Assembly: GCA_013398275.1 (NCBI GenBank)
Contig: VZSE01015313.1
Location: 252,527 to 316,526, forward strand
Reading direction: 5' to 3'
Length of the DNA stretch: 64,000 bases
Origin: Promerops cafer
Lineage: Eukaryota > Chordata > Aves > Passeriformes > Nectariniidae
Every line of letters begins with the position of its first letter. Within the stretch, counting starts at the first letter, position 1. Positions 24,601-36,710 of this stretch are shown here, piece by piece. Both the position numbers and the translations under genes were made by a program. The notes beneath the pieces were generated by a model. It was not told the DNA's origin. It saw only the letters and a program-made list of their open reading frames with translations, and did not search any database.

Positions 24601-27600
24601 GCAATTGTGTTTACAATATAGGCTTCCCTGGCATGTTTCTGTTTTCTTTCCGTGGTGTGATTGTATCAACATCTGTGGCACGGACAGGAGGTTTGTGTTC
24701 CCCCTTTTCTGTGGGGAGACAAAGGTTGGATTGCATGGCCAGTCCTGCACCCCCATGTGACATGATGTAGGGGAAGCTGTGGTGTGTGAGCACCTGTGTG
24801 TAACTAGAGGTGTCTGACCAGGAGGTTGAGTGCCATAGATGTAGGTGCACAGGAAGTGGGCAATTAAACTGTGGTAGTAGGTCCAGCTGTGATGAATTTT
24901 CATGTCACTGACTCACTGGGGTTTGAAGAAAACAGTCTTTGAGATGAAAACCTGCTGTGGTGGTCCTTTTAAATTTATCTGTTGTTACTGGAAGCAAATC
25001 TAAACTAATGTCATGCTTTTGAAATCTCTCTCCTACTCACTAAAACTGGTCATGCTGCTGATGTGAAGTTGAATTAAAAGTGTATTTCAGCAGATATGTT
25101 AAGTAAGAAGTGATGCTGTTCAATGTGGTTGAGAAGGTGCTATTTTTCATTCCTCGTTCAGTGAACAAGCAGGTGTGCAGCAGACAGAATAATATTATGC
25201 CAAATTAAGGTCGTCTTTTACACATGGCATAGAAAATTGATTATTTAAATTAGACTTTTTAGTTGTCAGACATTAAATGTGGCTTCAGCATTTCACTCTA
25301 CTTCATGTCAGTCTTGTCACTTAATGGTTTGATAATATGCACAACTGTGAACGGTTAATGCAGAATCTTCATTAGCATGTTAAAATTCATGCTAGAAGAA
25401 TGTCACTCTCATAAGTGCACTTGTAATTTTATTGTCTGTATGATCTTCATGATTCACATACGGCAAGAAAACATGTATATTGTAGGGAGAACACTTCAAA
25501 ATTTTTAAAATCAGTGAGGCAACAATTACCACTCTGACCCACTTCAGCATGGAAGTGAGCTGATGAAAGATAAAAAAAGCAGATTGAATTGAATGTAATT
25601 TATTTTTACTTTTGCCATTCAGAAGGAAAAACCTGAGTCTTCCACTTACTGAACCTTAGCAGACAACTATAACTGATCATAAGGGAGTGTCTTTATACTC
25701 AGTTAATTAAGTACACCTTCCTCATTGCAAATGACTGTAGTAGTGCCCAGAGGGGACAAAAAATGATTAAAAGAGCATCAAAGAGAATAGAAGTTAGCAA
25801 ATTAACATTCCAATCTCTTTCCTTTGCAGTTCTGTTGGAAATAAGTGGAAAAATCTGTATATATACATTTTTTAAGCGATGATGCAATGCACATTTCCAG
25901 TGACTATATCACACGTATTTCTGTGTGACATTGCCTTGATAAGACTCTCATGTAAGGAATACAGGAGCAAGTTAGAAGCCTTTATAAATGCATTTTGGAG
26001 TGGATTGTTTTAAATTCTCTTGGAGAGAACTCAGTTGTTTCCAGGAAAGACAGATAGGAGAAACCTTTTTGTGAGATAAATCTTATTATGATCCTAAAAA
26101 TCCTGTAGATTCAAATAGCTAATAATTTTTCATTCAGAATTTCCTATTCGTAGAGATGCAAATTTGTCTCAAGTCAATACTTTGTTCCTGGAACAACTTC
26201 TGACAATTTAAGCAATAGAGTCTACAAAGCTTTGACCTAAAAAGGGCAGTATTTCCCCAGGTCATAGTTAGAAGTGAAAAGTTGGATTTTATCTCATGGT
26301 TATTATCCTGATTGAGAAGAGGGAAATGAATAGCAAACCAAGAGTGATAAAAAAGATTGTGCTTGATGAGCTTTTGACATGCCAGTGGAAGTCACAGAGG
26401 GACATTTCTCATTGCTTCTGTGATAGCACATATTACCAGGTAGTTTTTTCTAACGTTAATCTTTTAAAACAAGTAGTTCTAAAACTCCCAAACAGTCTAG
26501 TGAACCTGAATGGAACTGATTAATGTGTTTGTTTGTGTTTATTTCCAAGGCTCTGAGATGACCCTGTAGTGATTTATTACCTCCTTTTGCCTTTTTAAAT
26601 AACCAATAATTTACAGAAGCCTGTACTGTCCTCTGGATGATAGGGAGAAATTCACTGGTTGCAAGCATGAGATGGGATGTCCCAACTTTGGTTTTTTACT
26701 GGTATTTTTAGATTTGATGGCCTATTAAGACTAAATATGATTTGGTTGATGCTGAATACACATTTGGGAATTCAGATGATTGTGTGATGCCCAGACAGTG
26801 TGCTTTGATACACAGAGCAAGCAGGAGCATTTTTGTAATTAGTGATGGGTGATAATAAAGCTTGGGTGGTATTGTGTATTATTTTTCAAAAGTAACTATG
26901 CTAATAGAGCAGTATGAGCTTGCTGAAGGAAAGACACATTAATTCAGGCTTGCTTTCAGCTTTCTTCTGAAATAATGTTAACTCCTGGTCAGGATTATCT
27001 CAGCCTTTTTGCAGACTTTTGCTACCAAGAGAGCAGAACCAAGAGTTTTGTGCATCTCCTGTAAACTAAAAAGTTCTTTGTAGCTTTCTAGTTCTGTGTA
27101 GCTTTCTACTTTTGTATTCAGGGCCAGGTCCTCTATTCCCACAATACAACATGAATTAAGGGAGCTCAAATGAAGAAAATAGTTTAGAAATCTCTCTTTG
27201 CCATCACGGAAAGTCTTAAAAAAGGTCCTCACAGGCATCATCATTCTGTCCTCTTGGCAAGCATCCTTTCTGTCATTGGAGTCCTCAGTGCCTCGGCAGA
27301 GTCTGTGTGGAAATGGCACATTTTCTGGAGATTCTCCCTAGGCATGTTGTGAATTTTTGCTTTTCACTTACCCCAGTATCCTTTGCCAGAAACTCCCTAC
27401 CATCTCTGGTAATGGAGGGCAACTGTATGGGGTCATCTGAGAACTTTACACAGATTACTTGTACTTGAGGGTTCCCCTCCATGGTTACACTGGAAGGAGC
27501 TTTCTGAACCTTAGTCAGACACTGTTAGCTGCTCTCAATCCCACCCTTTAGATGTGTTTTGCATAGCCTGTGTCAGTGTCTAACTTGCAAGCTCTTTCAG

Positions 27601-30600
27601 AGCCCCACAGATAGTAAAGCATCCTGCAGCACGCAGGGCACCAGGCAGCTCCTGGATGCCTGCATGTAAGGCTCTAGGTTGTGCACTCACCCAGACTCAT
27701 TAACACACCAGAAAAGCTGGGCTATTCATCCACATAGCTCCAAGTCTCTCAGAAAATGTTGTATTTTAAAACTACTATGGGCATTTGGTCAAATGTTGCA
27801 TATAGCTCAGGCATTACTATCCAGGCATTACACTTGAAGGACTATGTAGGTGCTAACTCACCCCTTTGTGAAGTTGAGGACTTTCTCTTGTAAGTTTTAA
27901 GAACTGCTAATGTTCCTTTAATATCACAGTCCATAAACCCTGAATTAGCTTTGACCTGCATGCATTTTTCTCGCTGACAATGAGAAGTCTTCATTAAAAT
28001 ATGTTGCTCATTAAAGTGAGAGCTGCATAACAGAAAAAGGTATTTTTTAATGGCTATAAGAGGTAAGGAAGACTTGAAGCCACAAGTGTTAGGTTGTTTT
28101 TGTCTGAACGTTAAGTGTTGAGCTTCCTAATGTCAAGCATTGCTGAAAACCTGACTTCTAGGGACAAATCCCTGTCCCGTTTTCTATATTTTTCAACTCC
28201 CACCACAATGACCTTTGTCATTTTGTGAGCCTAATTTTATTATCAAAACTTTTGTTCTTACTAATAAGCTAGAAACTGTACACAAATGATGTCTTAGTGA
28301 ATGATGTCTTTATTTTTTGCACGTTATTCAATACCTACACAGCCTTGTGTATGACCATGCAAAAATTAAAATTACCAACATAAAAGCTAAAGAGCTACAA
28401 ATCTGTGTTGGTTTTTACTGTCACAACCAACCTGTTGAAATACATGTTGAATTTGCCATTGACTCCAGCTGCCATCCTGGGGCCTTGGGAAATGGCAGTT
28501 CAGTTGCTTATTCAAAACCCCCTGAAAAAACCCCAGGCTGAGGTTTCATGGTGATTGGAATTGAGTGAATTGAGTGGAGGAAGGAGCAAGTAAGATGACA
28601 GTATGACCATGGTAGGAGGTATGTGGATTTCAGACTGGATATATGGGTAAGGACTGATGGTACCTCCTCTAGGATTCATTTTTGTCATTGCGAAGGCAAT
28701 GCAGATAATCTGGAAGGAAAATGGGTTTCTTGGAGAAGGCTTTCCTCAAGATCAGGAGAGTGAACTTGACTGTGAGAGGGCAGAAGTGCATTGTGAGGAA
28801 TCAGAAACAGTTTTTTTTCCAATTCATCTTTTATTTTTGTGGGCTGGGAAACTGTTGGAAATGGAGAGGCGTCCCTTGGTGTTTTCTCTTCCCAAGCAAT
28901 CACAAAAGGCCTGTAGTTTGCAGGATGCTTTGCTGCCAGACGTTACACTTGTGTTCACTTAAATCTTTTCACATTTAATATTACCAAGTAAAAACAAAGG
29001 GGAAGAGAAAAAGAGAAAGCAAAAAAACATCTGAGTTTACCCTATAATGAATTCAGGAAGTTTTTTTTCCCCCCTTCTCTTCCATGAGCTTCCTCCAAGG
29101 AGGTGTGAGTGAATTAATTAACTTTTGGGAAGTACTTAATGAGTACAGCATGTCTACAAGTTTGGAATAAAACTACATTCCAAAGCTGTCCTCAAGAACA
29201 GATGTTTATTGTGTTTAGCTGTGAAATTGTTGGGCATTTTTTTAGCACATTATGTCAAATCACTTGACTCTTTGCACTAAAGCCTAAAGAAAGACATTAA
29301 TAAATATATTTTGAGTTATTATAAAGATTACAGTGCTGTAAGATACCATGATAATTGAAATTTCTTTGAATATTTAAAAATAATGTTTGAAGTTAAATGC
29401 CACTGATTTAGCCTAGCATCCTGGTTATTTTACCCATCTTTTTATTTTAAAAAATGTATTATTTTGAAGTAATTTAATAGAATTAAATTGATATTTTCAG
29501 GCAGTAATGAAAACAATTTCTGCTTCTTGCTCTTATTGAAATAGTTTTTATGTACCATGAATTCCACTTTAACCACAATTCAAAAGGGAACGTGAATGTT
29601 ACTTATGACTTTCCTGCAATTCTTTGTTCCTGTATTTTGCTCTTAGGTTTCCTCAGCACATTGTTAGACCTAACCCTGGCAAGAAGGTGATTGATATGGC
29701 TCTTTGTGCCCTGGCTAAATAGCTAAACATAGAGTGCATTGTGTCTGCACTCAGGGAAAAAATGAAATGCAATTAAATTCATTTCACCTTCAGTTACATG
29801 ACATTTCTGTTTTTTTCATGTCAGCCTTTATTCTCTTCTATAATCAGATTTTGTAGCCGTTTTTATAAAGTCTTTTCACTTCAGTAATCACTGAATAGGA
29901 TGCTTGTGTTGCAAGTTAATTAGAAATTCTTGTGTGCCAGGGTTGACTTTTCCCAAATCTTTGGTGTGGTTTCCACATCTTTCTAGAGAGCATGTTTCAC
30001 TGTCCTCCTTCATGAAGCACGAAGTCCAAATCTGCTCATGAATCCTTCATATTTAGCTTTGGAGGGGATTTTTGTGTTCACATTTAGAAACTGAAGTATT
30101 TCTTAAAATGTATCAGGCAAAAGGAAGGGTCTCTACATTGGGATAGGTTCTTCATAACTGCAAAGAAAACTCCTGGGAGTTCATTCACCCTTTGTATTGA
30201 CAAAAGCCATGGTGGTTAACACAGCCCTCTGCAGCAAGTGTCTGAAAGGATGCGGGAGAATGATGCATATGGGAGATGAAAAGGGGAGGACAGAAGATCT
30301 TCTTCATCCAGCTCTTTGTTCATGATTGTAAATTACAGAATACACGGTAGTAATGCTTAGTTTTAGGAGTAAGCATTTATAGAGTCCAGGGAAGCACTCT
30401 AAGAAACCAGGAGACTGTGAGTTAGATTTCTATCTAAATTTACCTTAAAGACTATTGCAAGTAGGTTTCAAAAGTCATCTTTCGGTTCAGTGAGAGTTAT
30501 AATTTCCTAATGAAAAATACATAAGAAACTCCCATTAAAATAGACTTTGAAGGATAAAATATATTTTACTTGCAGATTTCCTTGGGTACACAGGCATTAT

Positions 30601-31069
30601 TGTTGTACTATTAATTTCTTCTTTGTTTTAGCTTCAGTGTTCCATCCCCCAGCCTTATCTCCCCATCCCTATCCACCCTGTACTGTTGTTTCCTATAATT
30701 AGTGAAGATACACATCTGTCTTCAGGCTACCACCTAATCTCTAAGGCCATATGGGTAAATGGAATATAATTATAATTTGGTAGAAACCAAGCCTTCTGCA
30801 CATGGTTGTATTACTCTCATTCTTTTTAAAGCAGTCAGATTGAATCCATGACACAGCAGGGCTTGGAGGCTGGGTTTAGTCCGTGCAAAGTAAGTATATT
30901 TCAGATGGAAATTTCATTGTGTTAAATTTGGGTGGGAATTAGCCAGTTTGGGAGGAATTCTGACACAATGTTACCGCAATGTGCAAGCACCCTGCATATC
31001 ATGAAGAAATCACCTGTGGTTATATGCAAAATATTAACAGAGGTCATTTTTTGTCCCCCTCTTTTTCAG
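18627..31069 (+). other. CDK14: CDK14 intron of 12.4 kb
   Basis: The donor is GTAAGA and the acceptor is CCCCCTCTTTTTCAG (31055-31069). The intron is phase 0. I recognise no transposable element, RNA gene or microsatellite of note. The stretch at about 20.95-21.33 kb has many homeodomain-type words (TTAATTAG, AAATTAGTC, GGGATTAAGC, CAATTGA) and a less biased composition than its flanks. It may be a conserved non-coding element, but that cannot be judged from one sequence. A small CpG cluster (ACGCGTACCGTGCGG) lies near 22381-22396. Open frames up to about 113 codons look like chance frames. Confidence 0.8.
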
Positions 31070-31193
31070 TTATTTTTATTTCAGTTGCTGCGAGGACTGT
31101 CTTACATCCACCAGCGTTACATTTTGCACAGGGACCTGAAACCACAGAACCTTCTGATCAGTGACACGGGGGAGTTAAAGCTGGCAGACTTTG
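31070..31193 (+). CDS. CDK14: CDK14 exon: alphaE, HRD catalytic loop and the start of DFG
   Basis: This 124-bp exon has 41 codons plus one base, from LFLFQLLRGLSYIHQ through HRDLKPQNLLISD to ELKLADF (about residues 235-275). It contains helix alphaE, the catalytic loop HRDLKPQN with the catalytic base Asp (about 256), its partner Lys and the metal-binding Asn, and the Asp and Phe of DFG. The DFG Gly codon is split: its first base is 31193 and the rest begins the next exon. The acceptor is CTTTTTCAG and the donor is TTTG/GTAGGC, which is weaker than the other donors here (G at +4, C at +6). A second acceptor-like TTTTATTTCAG ends at 31084, in frame. If used, it would drop five residues (LFLFQ). 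Confidence 0.97.
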
Positions 31194-34100
31194 GTAGGCA
31201 AGCAGTTAATTACAAGTCTCTTATAATGTTGTAGGAATGTCAGACAGATGGTTCCATTGATTTCTCTTCCCCCCCACCCTATTCCTTAGACACACCTTCT
31301 TCATTGTAGATAATTGCACATTTTTCTCCTGAGTGAAGAAATTGATTATGGTCAACAAAATGCTTGATTAAAAGGGAGCAAGTGAAAAACAAATTCCTAC
31401 TCCAGTTCTCTCAAGGAAGATAATGCTGAAAGTATTTCCATTTTATTTACCATGAGACCTCTGAAATAGAATTAAAAACCTTCAAAAAGAAAAGAAAAAA
31501 GGTAGGGAGAGACCTGAGGAAATACAGACTGTATGAAAAGCACAATCACTTTATGGAAGCAGTTCTAGGGTTGTGGAGATCTGGATTAACTTTCATTAAA
31601 TGATCATTGAAAGAGACTGAAGGACACGAATAAGTATTTCTTCTGTAGAATAAAGGACACTAGGATCACCTGGACTGCTTTCAGTATCCATTAGTTCTTT
31701 CTGGGGAAGCCTTATGTGGAGTATAAAGTCAGGATAAATTATCCACTGAAATCTTAGCCTTTGGCATATTTTTAAATTTTTAAGCTATTTTCTAGTGGCT
31801 ACACCAAGGCAAGAACTCTTTCCTCTGAAAGCCATTGTGAATGCAGATGTGGAAAATGGCAATATTTTTCTTTAGTGGTTTTCACAAAAGGTTGTAGGAA
31901 TTCCTTTCTTTCCTGTAGGTCAGCTTCTCAGTTACTGATTCCTGCAGTACTTTTGAAGCAAGCTGAAAATGTGACCTATTGCCTTTTAAAAAATGTCTTT
32001 TATTTTATGACTGCTATCCACATCATGCTTCATGCAGCAGCAGTAATGAGGAAGCCTTGTGTGCTAATTGGCAATTTCACTGTTAATGTAGGCGTGAGGT
32101 TTTGTCTTTTAATTAGCATTACTGCAATTAACAGCTCAGTGTATATTTGCTATGCTGGAGAAGGGAACAGGACTTAAGGTGGACACAGTCCACAAGAACT
32201 TGATTGGCCTTTGGATTGTAAGGCAATTAGAGAAATAGTATTAGAAGCAATTGTCTCCTGGTTTACATATGAATTTTTGTTGTCATTTTTCAAAACTTGC
32301 TGTTTGTTGAAATAAAAGCTTAAAAAAACCATTCCTGCATGTTGCATTTTACTATGAGCTTTCATCTCTTAAGGATATGAAACAGGTGCATCATTCAGTG
32401 TTCTTGTAGTGAAATATGAGTTAACCCTCTGTTGAAGGTGTTGTGCTGTTTAATAGTTTTGTTGTATCATTTATATGTATAGAACCCTATGAACTAATCT
32501 GACTTCCAAGTATCCCCATATTATAAACTTTTCAGGAGACTGTAACAATGGTTCCCTAGCTTTGGTAGATGCTGAAACCCATAAAAGATCTCACAAACTC
32601 TTTGGTATGTAAAATGTTTCCTATGGTGTGGGGTGGGTTGCTGAAGCTCTATGGCTTGTGCAGCTGGGGAGAGGGAGGCTGCAAACTTTTTTGCTGTGTT
32701 TTTAAGAAAAAAGAAAACAACCTGCCTTTCACCAGCACTATTAAATGCATTGCTGGTGGTGTGAGCCAATCACTGAAATGTCCAACTCAGACATAAGTTG
32801 ACCCTGTCTGGTTGTGTTGCCTGGTGTTGCCACAGGGCAGAGGACAGGGTGGGACTCTTGTTGGTGCCCTGCTGTAGTAGGAAATGTAACTTTCTATCGC
32901 TTCTGATGAACATACTGCCTCATTGTAGCACCAGGCTAAATAGCACCAGTGACTACATGAAAGGCAGGATTTTCACAGCTTTGTGTTGGCAGGAGTTTAA
33001 GGTTGACCGTTGCGTATGGTTTTGATAGAGGGACTAGAAATATATAAGTACAACCAGAAAGAAATACACAGTGGTAGAGATGTGAATGTATAATATTGTG
33101 CAGAGGATATTTTCTCCCTTTTAAGTTTGCCTTGACATAACAGAAACATCTGTGTAATCCACTCTTATGCACAGAGAGGAGATTATATATCTCCTTTTTT
33201 TTTAAAGCTAGATTTTCTTTCATGGCTCATGACCTCATAAAACTGAAAACCAGATGGGTTAAATTTCTCTTCTGAGAACCAAGATGAAAAATTAGAAGTG
33301 AGGAGGTTAAAGTCTGAAAGGTCATGACCTCTTTCACTGGAAGCATGAGAAATGAGAGCACACCTGCATGCTCTCCTTGTGTCCCTATGCATATTTACTT
33401 ATTTAAATGCTGTATTATTATAGCCCATCTTCCACCTTCCCAATATGAAAAACTCTTCTTAAACAAGATGTAAAATACAGTCCTGTTTCTCTTTATGTTT
33501 TTCTCCCACAAATGACTGATTTGCAATAATGTGCTTGGAAAGGAAGTCGGTTTAGATTGTATACTTGATTAATTACATGAGGAGCAGTGTGGAAATTAGG
33601 AAAATGGTTGCTTTGCTTTCAAATGCACTCAAGGCAGGAGAGAACCTATCAAGAAATCAGTGTCTGTTAGAGATAGGATTGACTTTGCTAGCATAATAAG
33701 TATAAAATCCTAGAGCAAAGGCCTTTTAGTCTCTAAGGACAAGACCTTCAGATTTTGGTTTCATAAGTTTACCAAAAAAAATCATCATGTCTGAAGCTTT
33801 TCATTTGGCACCAGGCTTATTTAATCTCTTCACTGTAGGATATCAAATACTTAAAAGCAGGCTAGTGGATCATAGTTCTTGAATAAACAAGGTGAAAGAA
33901 AGGCTATTCATGTCTGCCAGTGCATTGCACTGTGGCCGAAGTGGAATCTTTGAATAACTGTGGGCATGTGTTTTTCTATAGCCAGGCTCCCAGACACAGA
34001 TACTTCACTGTGTGGGAGTGTCTTTGTTCAGATGAACAGCGGTTTGCTTTTCTGTTCATTGTGCTCTAGCTGCTAGGAAATGAACATTTATGAGAAGACT

Positions 34101-34490
34101 CAGCGGTCAAATGAAATGGGAGAACAGAATATAGAGGCTTTATCAAATTAAAAATGGATGAGCTATAAAAAATGGCTTTATTGAGAAGATATGAGAGGGG
34201 AGACTACATCTTGGGTAATTGTTGCTGTGAAAAACAGTGCTTGAACACCATACCTGCATTCTTTTTAAAATCTAATTAAAATTCCAGAGGAAAGTAAAGT
34301 ATATTAGGAATTCTTATGGAATGAAGTACAAGAATTATTTTTGATCCTGTGGTGTAAATTTGGCTGTCTGTGAATTTGTTTATTTCCCCTCCTTCATATG
34401 TCAGTCTTAAGTACAAATAAAGGATTTTAAACCTCTAATGAGTAACACAATAAGAAATTTGCCTCAGGCTTCCACAGAAAGACTAATAAT

Positions 34491-34800
34491 CCTCAGGGGC
34501 ACCGACCCCCTGAGCTGGTAGACATGGACAGGGAGCAGAACAGAGCCTGTGCAATCCAGGAAGAAGTAGTGACCTCCTGTGCCATTCAGACACTTACAAG
34601 TCTATGGGTCCAGATGGGATTCGTGTGGGGGTATTGAAGGAGCTGGCAGAAGAGCTCATCAAGCCACTCTCCATAATTTGTCTTTGATCCTGTTTAGCTG
34701 GGGAGGTCCCAGATGGGGAGGTTAGCAAATGTGAAATCCATCTACAAGAAGGGTGGGAAGGAGGATCTGGTGAACTACAGGCCTGTCAGTCTGACCTCAG
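34491..34800 (+). mobile_element. CR1 LINE fragment, reverse-transcriptase region (copy 1)
   Basis: With frameshifts and stops, the + strand reads through the start of a CR1 reverse transcriptase: GPDGIRVGVLKELAEELIKP-like words near 34610-34670, a GEVPD segment near 34700, IYKKGGKEDLVNYRPVSLTS-like words ending at 34799, and upstream linker sequence back to about 34491. The copy is cut off at both ends and interrupted at the point where the next fragment begins. It is decayed and has no coding capacity. CR1 is the dominant LINE of birds and reptiles. Confidence 0.85.
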
Positions 34801-34905
34801 GAAGGGACCTGTAAGCATCATAGAGTCCAACTCCTAGCCCTGCTGAGGAGAAACCCAAGAATCACACCGTGTGCCTGAGTGTACTGGGAAAGCCAACTGG
34901 TGTCA
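34801..34905 (-). mobile_element. CR1 LINE 3' end in opposite orientation
   Basis: The sequence begins GAAGGGACCTG, passes ATAGAGTCCAACTCC and continues with AAGAATCACACCGTGTGCCTGAG. As I recall it, this is the usual appearance of a CR1 3' region read on the complementary strand. It starts exactly where the reverse-transcriptase reading of copy 1 stops. The terminal octamer repeats expected at the 34801 edge are missing, so the element is truncated or was joined by rearrangement. The right edge (about 34905) is approximate. Confidence 0.65.
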
Positions 34906-35455
34906 TTGTCAGTCTGCACTCTGTGATCTTTGACAGACTGTAGGTTGAGGGAGGTTCCCAATAACTGGAGAAAGGTTATTGTTTTACCCATTTGCAAGAA
35001 AGGCAAGAGAGAAGTTCTGGGGTACTCCAGCTTGGTCAACCATTATCCCATAGAAAATAATGGAGTGAGGCTTCTTGGAAGGAGCTTCTGTAGGTGTGAA
35101 GAAAGTGTTTGCCAGTTTTAGTCAAGGTAAATCATGTTTGATCCATGGGATTGCCTTCTGTAATGAAATGAGGAGCTCTGCAGCCTCCCAGTGCCTTAAG
35201 AGTCAGTTACCAAGAGCATGGCAGTGCTCTTTACTTAGGTGCACAGTGGGAGGATGAGGGATAATGGTCATAAGCTGAAACACAACTGTCTCTAAGAAAG
35301 GAAATGTTTGGTATGAAAGTACTTCAGCACTGGAGCAGCCCAGAAATGTTATGAAATCTCTGTTTGCTTCCCTTACTGGACTAAGCCTTGAGTAATCTGG
35401 CAGACTGAACTAGGCAAATTCTGCTCCTTGTGTGGTTCTGTGACTCAGTAAATAC
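34906..35455 (+). mobile_element. CR1 LINE fragment, reverse-transcriptase to 3' end (copy 2)
   Basis: A frame near 34935-35060 reads VPNNWRKVIVLPICKKGKRE, the same reverse-transcriptase stretch as copy 1 but more diverged, so it is a second insertion and not the continuation of copy 1. Farther on, weak matches follow to the CR1 downstream region: GGATGAGGGATAATGG near 35251, an AGCACTGGAGCAGCCCAGA block near 35327, and a final CTTGTGTGGTTCTGTGACTC near 35430-35450 that resembles the CR1 3' end. Much between has been lost. The element is inactive. Confidence 0.75.
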
Positions 35456-36640
35456 CGTGCTTGTTTTGTTTTGTTTCTTAATGACTGGATATTGGTATTT
35501 AGTTATTGTATATGCTGATACAAATCAAGATTGGCTAATCAATTATGTTTGCATGCAGATTATCATACTTAATAAACTCCAGCACCAAGTCCCTAAATAG
35601 CTGACAATACTCAGGTGGGAGGTGGGTCCCACCTTCTATGTGGGACTTTCCAGGAAGGATTTACTCTTTTTATGCCTTGTTCTGTGAAAAGAGCCACTAG
35701 CAATCTAATATTCTGACACGTCCAGGAACAATGTGGACCTTTATTCTGATCATAGCACAAATACTCTTACATATTCTTTAGTTAAAATAGTCTTTTGCTT
35801 TCTGGGTTGAAAAATACAGTTATAGTTGTTATTAGATATTTTGTGATAAAAGATTTACATAGCTTTGAGGTGATATCACCATTCGATGCACTGAGAATAT
35901 CATCAGCTCATGTGTGTCAAGAAAAAAACATTTAGACTTGACTAGCATGTGACACAGTAAAAGCACTTCTGAGGTTGTGAGAGAAACTGGACAAGTCACT
36001 AGTGGGGCCCTTGGCCTGCTTCACCTCTGAGATGATCGACCTGCTGCTGGCGTTTTCTTCTCAGGGAGTTTCTCATCTGTGAATCTTCCCTGCAGCTGCC
36101 TTTCCCTTTCATCTCTTCTGTTAGACCTGCAACAGAAGTGAGCTGCATGGAGTGGGTGAATGTGAAGTTTGAAGACCTATTTGGTCTCTGTTTTGAACTG
36201 TGCAGTTATTGTAAGTGTGAGGACCTTCTGTGTACTCACATCTTCTAATTTGATGCCATTCTTTTTAGTATGTATACTGCCTCTTTCTCTGTGCTATGGC
36301 TCCAAGACAGGGTGTATAAACTATGCAGGCACCTGCCTAGTTTAGGTACCTACATAGCAGGCACACAAGTGCTAAGTACACTTTCAAAGTATGGAACAAC
36401 AAGTGTAGAATTATTGTTAGCTTGAGTATAAGTTGCAAGGATAGGAAAACTTGATGATTGATAATTTTATAAACTGAAAAATTTAGAATTTAGAATTTTG
36501 AATAGATGCTTCTTATCCCTCCCAATCCCTACCCCAATTTTTTGTAATTTTAGTCCTTTAAAAAAATCTTCAAACTGCAGTAACACTACCAATAAATTCT
36601 AGTGTTGCAAGGTGAGTGACAAGGAGCATCAGGAACTTAG

Positions 36641-36710
36641 TACTTTAATGTTTTAATGTACTTTAATACTTTAGTAAATTTAATAATTTAAGTACTTTAA
36701 TACTTCAATG
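36641..36710. repeat. Degenerate AT-rich tandem array (TACTTTAAT-type unit)
   Basis: The nonamer TACTTTAAT and near variants (GTTTTAATG, TACTTTAGT, TACTTCAAT) recur about seven times in 70 bases. It is a decayed minisatellite-like tract with no known association. Confidence 0.75.

Noticed and set aside
30932..31234. 100-codon open frame covering the catalytic-loop exon
   Set aside because: The first 46 codons and the last 13 or so are intron; only 31070-31193 is coding, as shown by the splice sites and kinase alignment.
34930..35121. 63-codon open frame with reverse-transcriptase-like words
   Set aside because: It is a decayed CR1 fragment and not a gene; it is reported as a mobile element.
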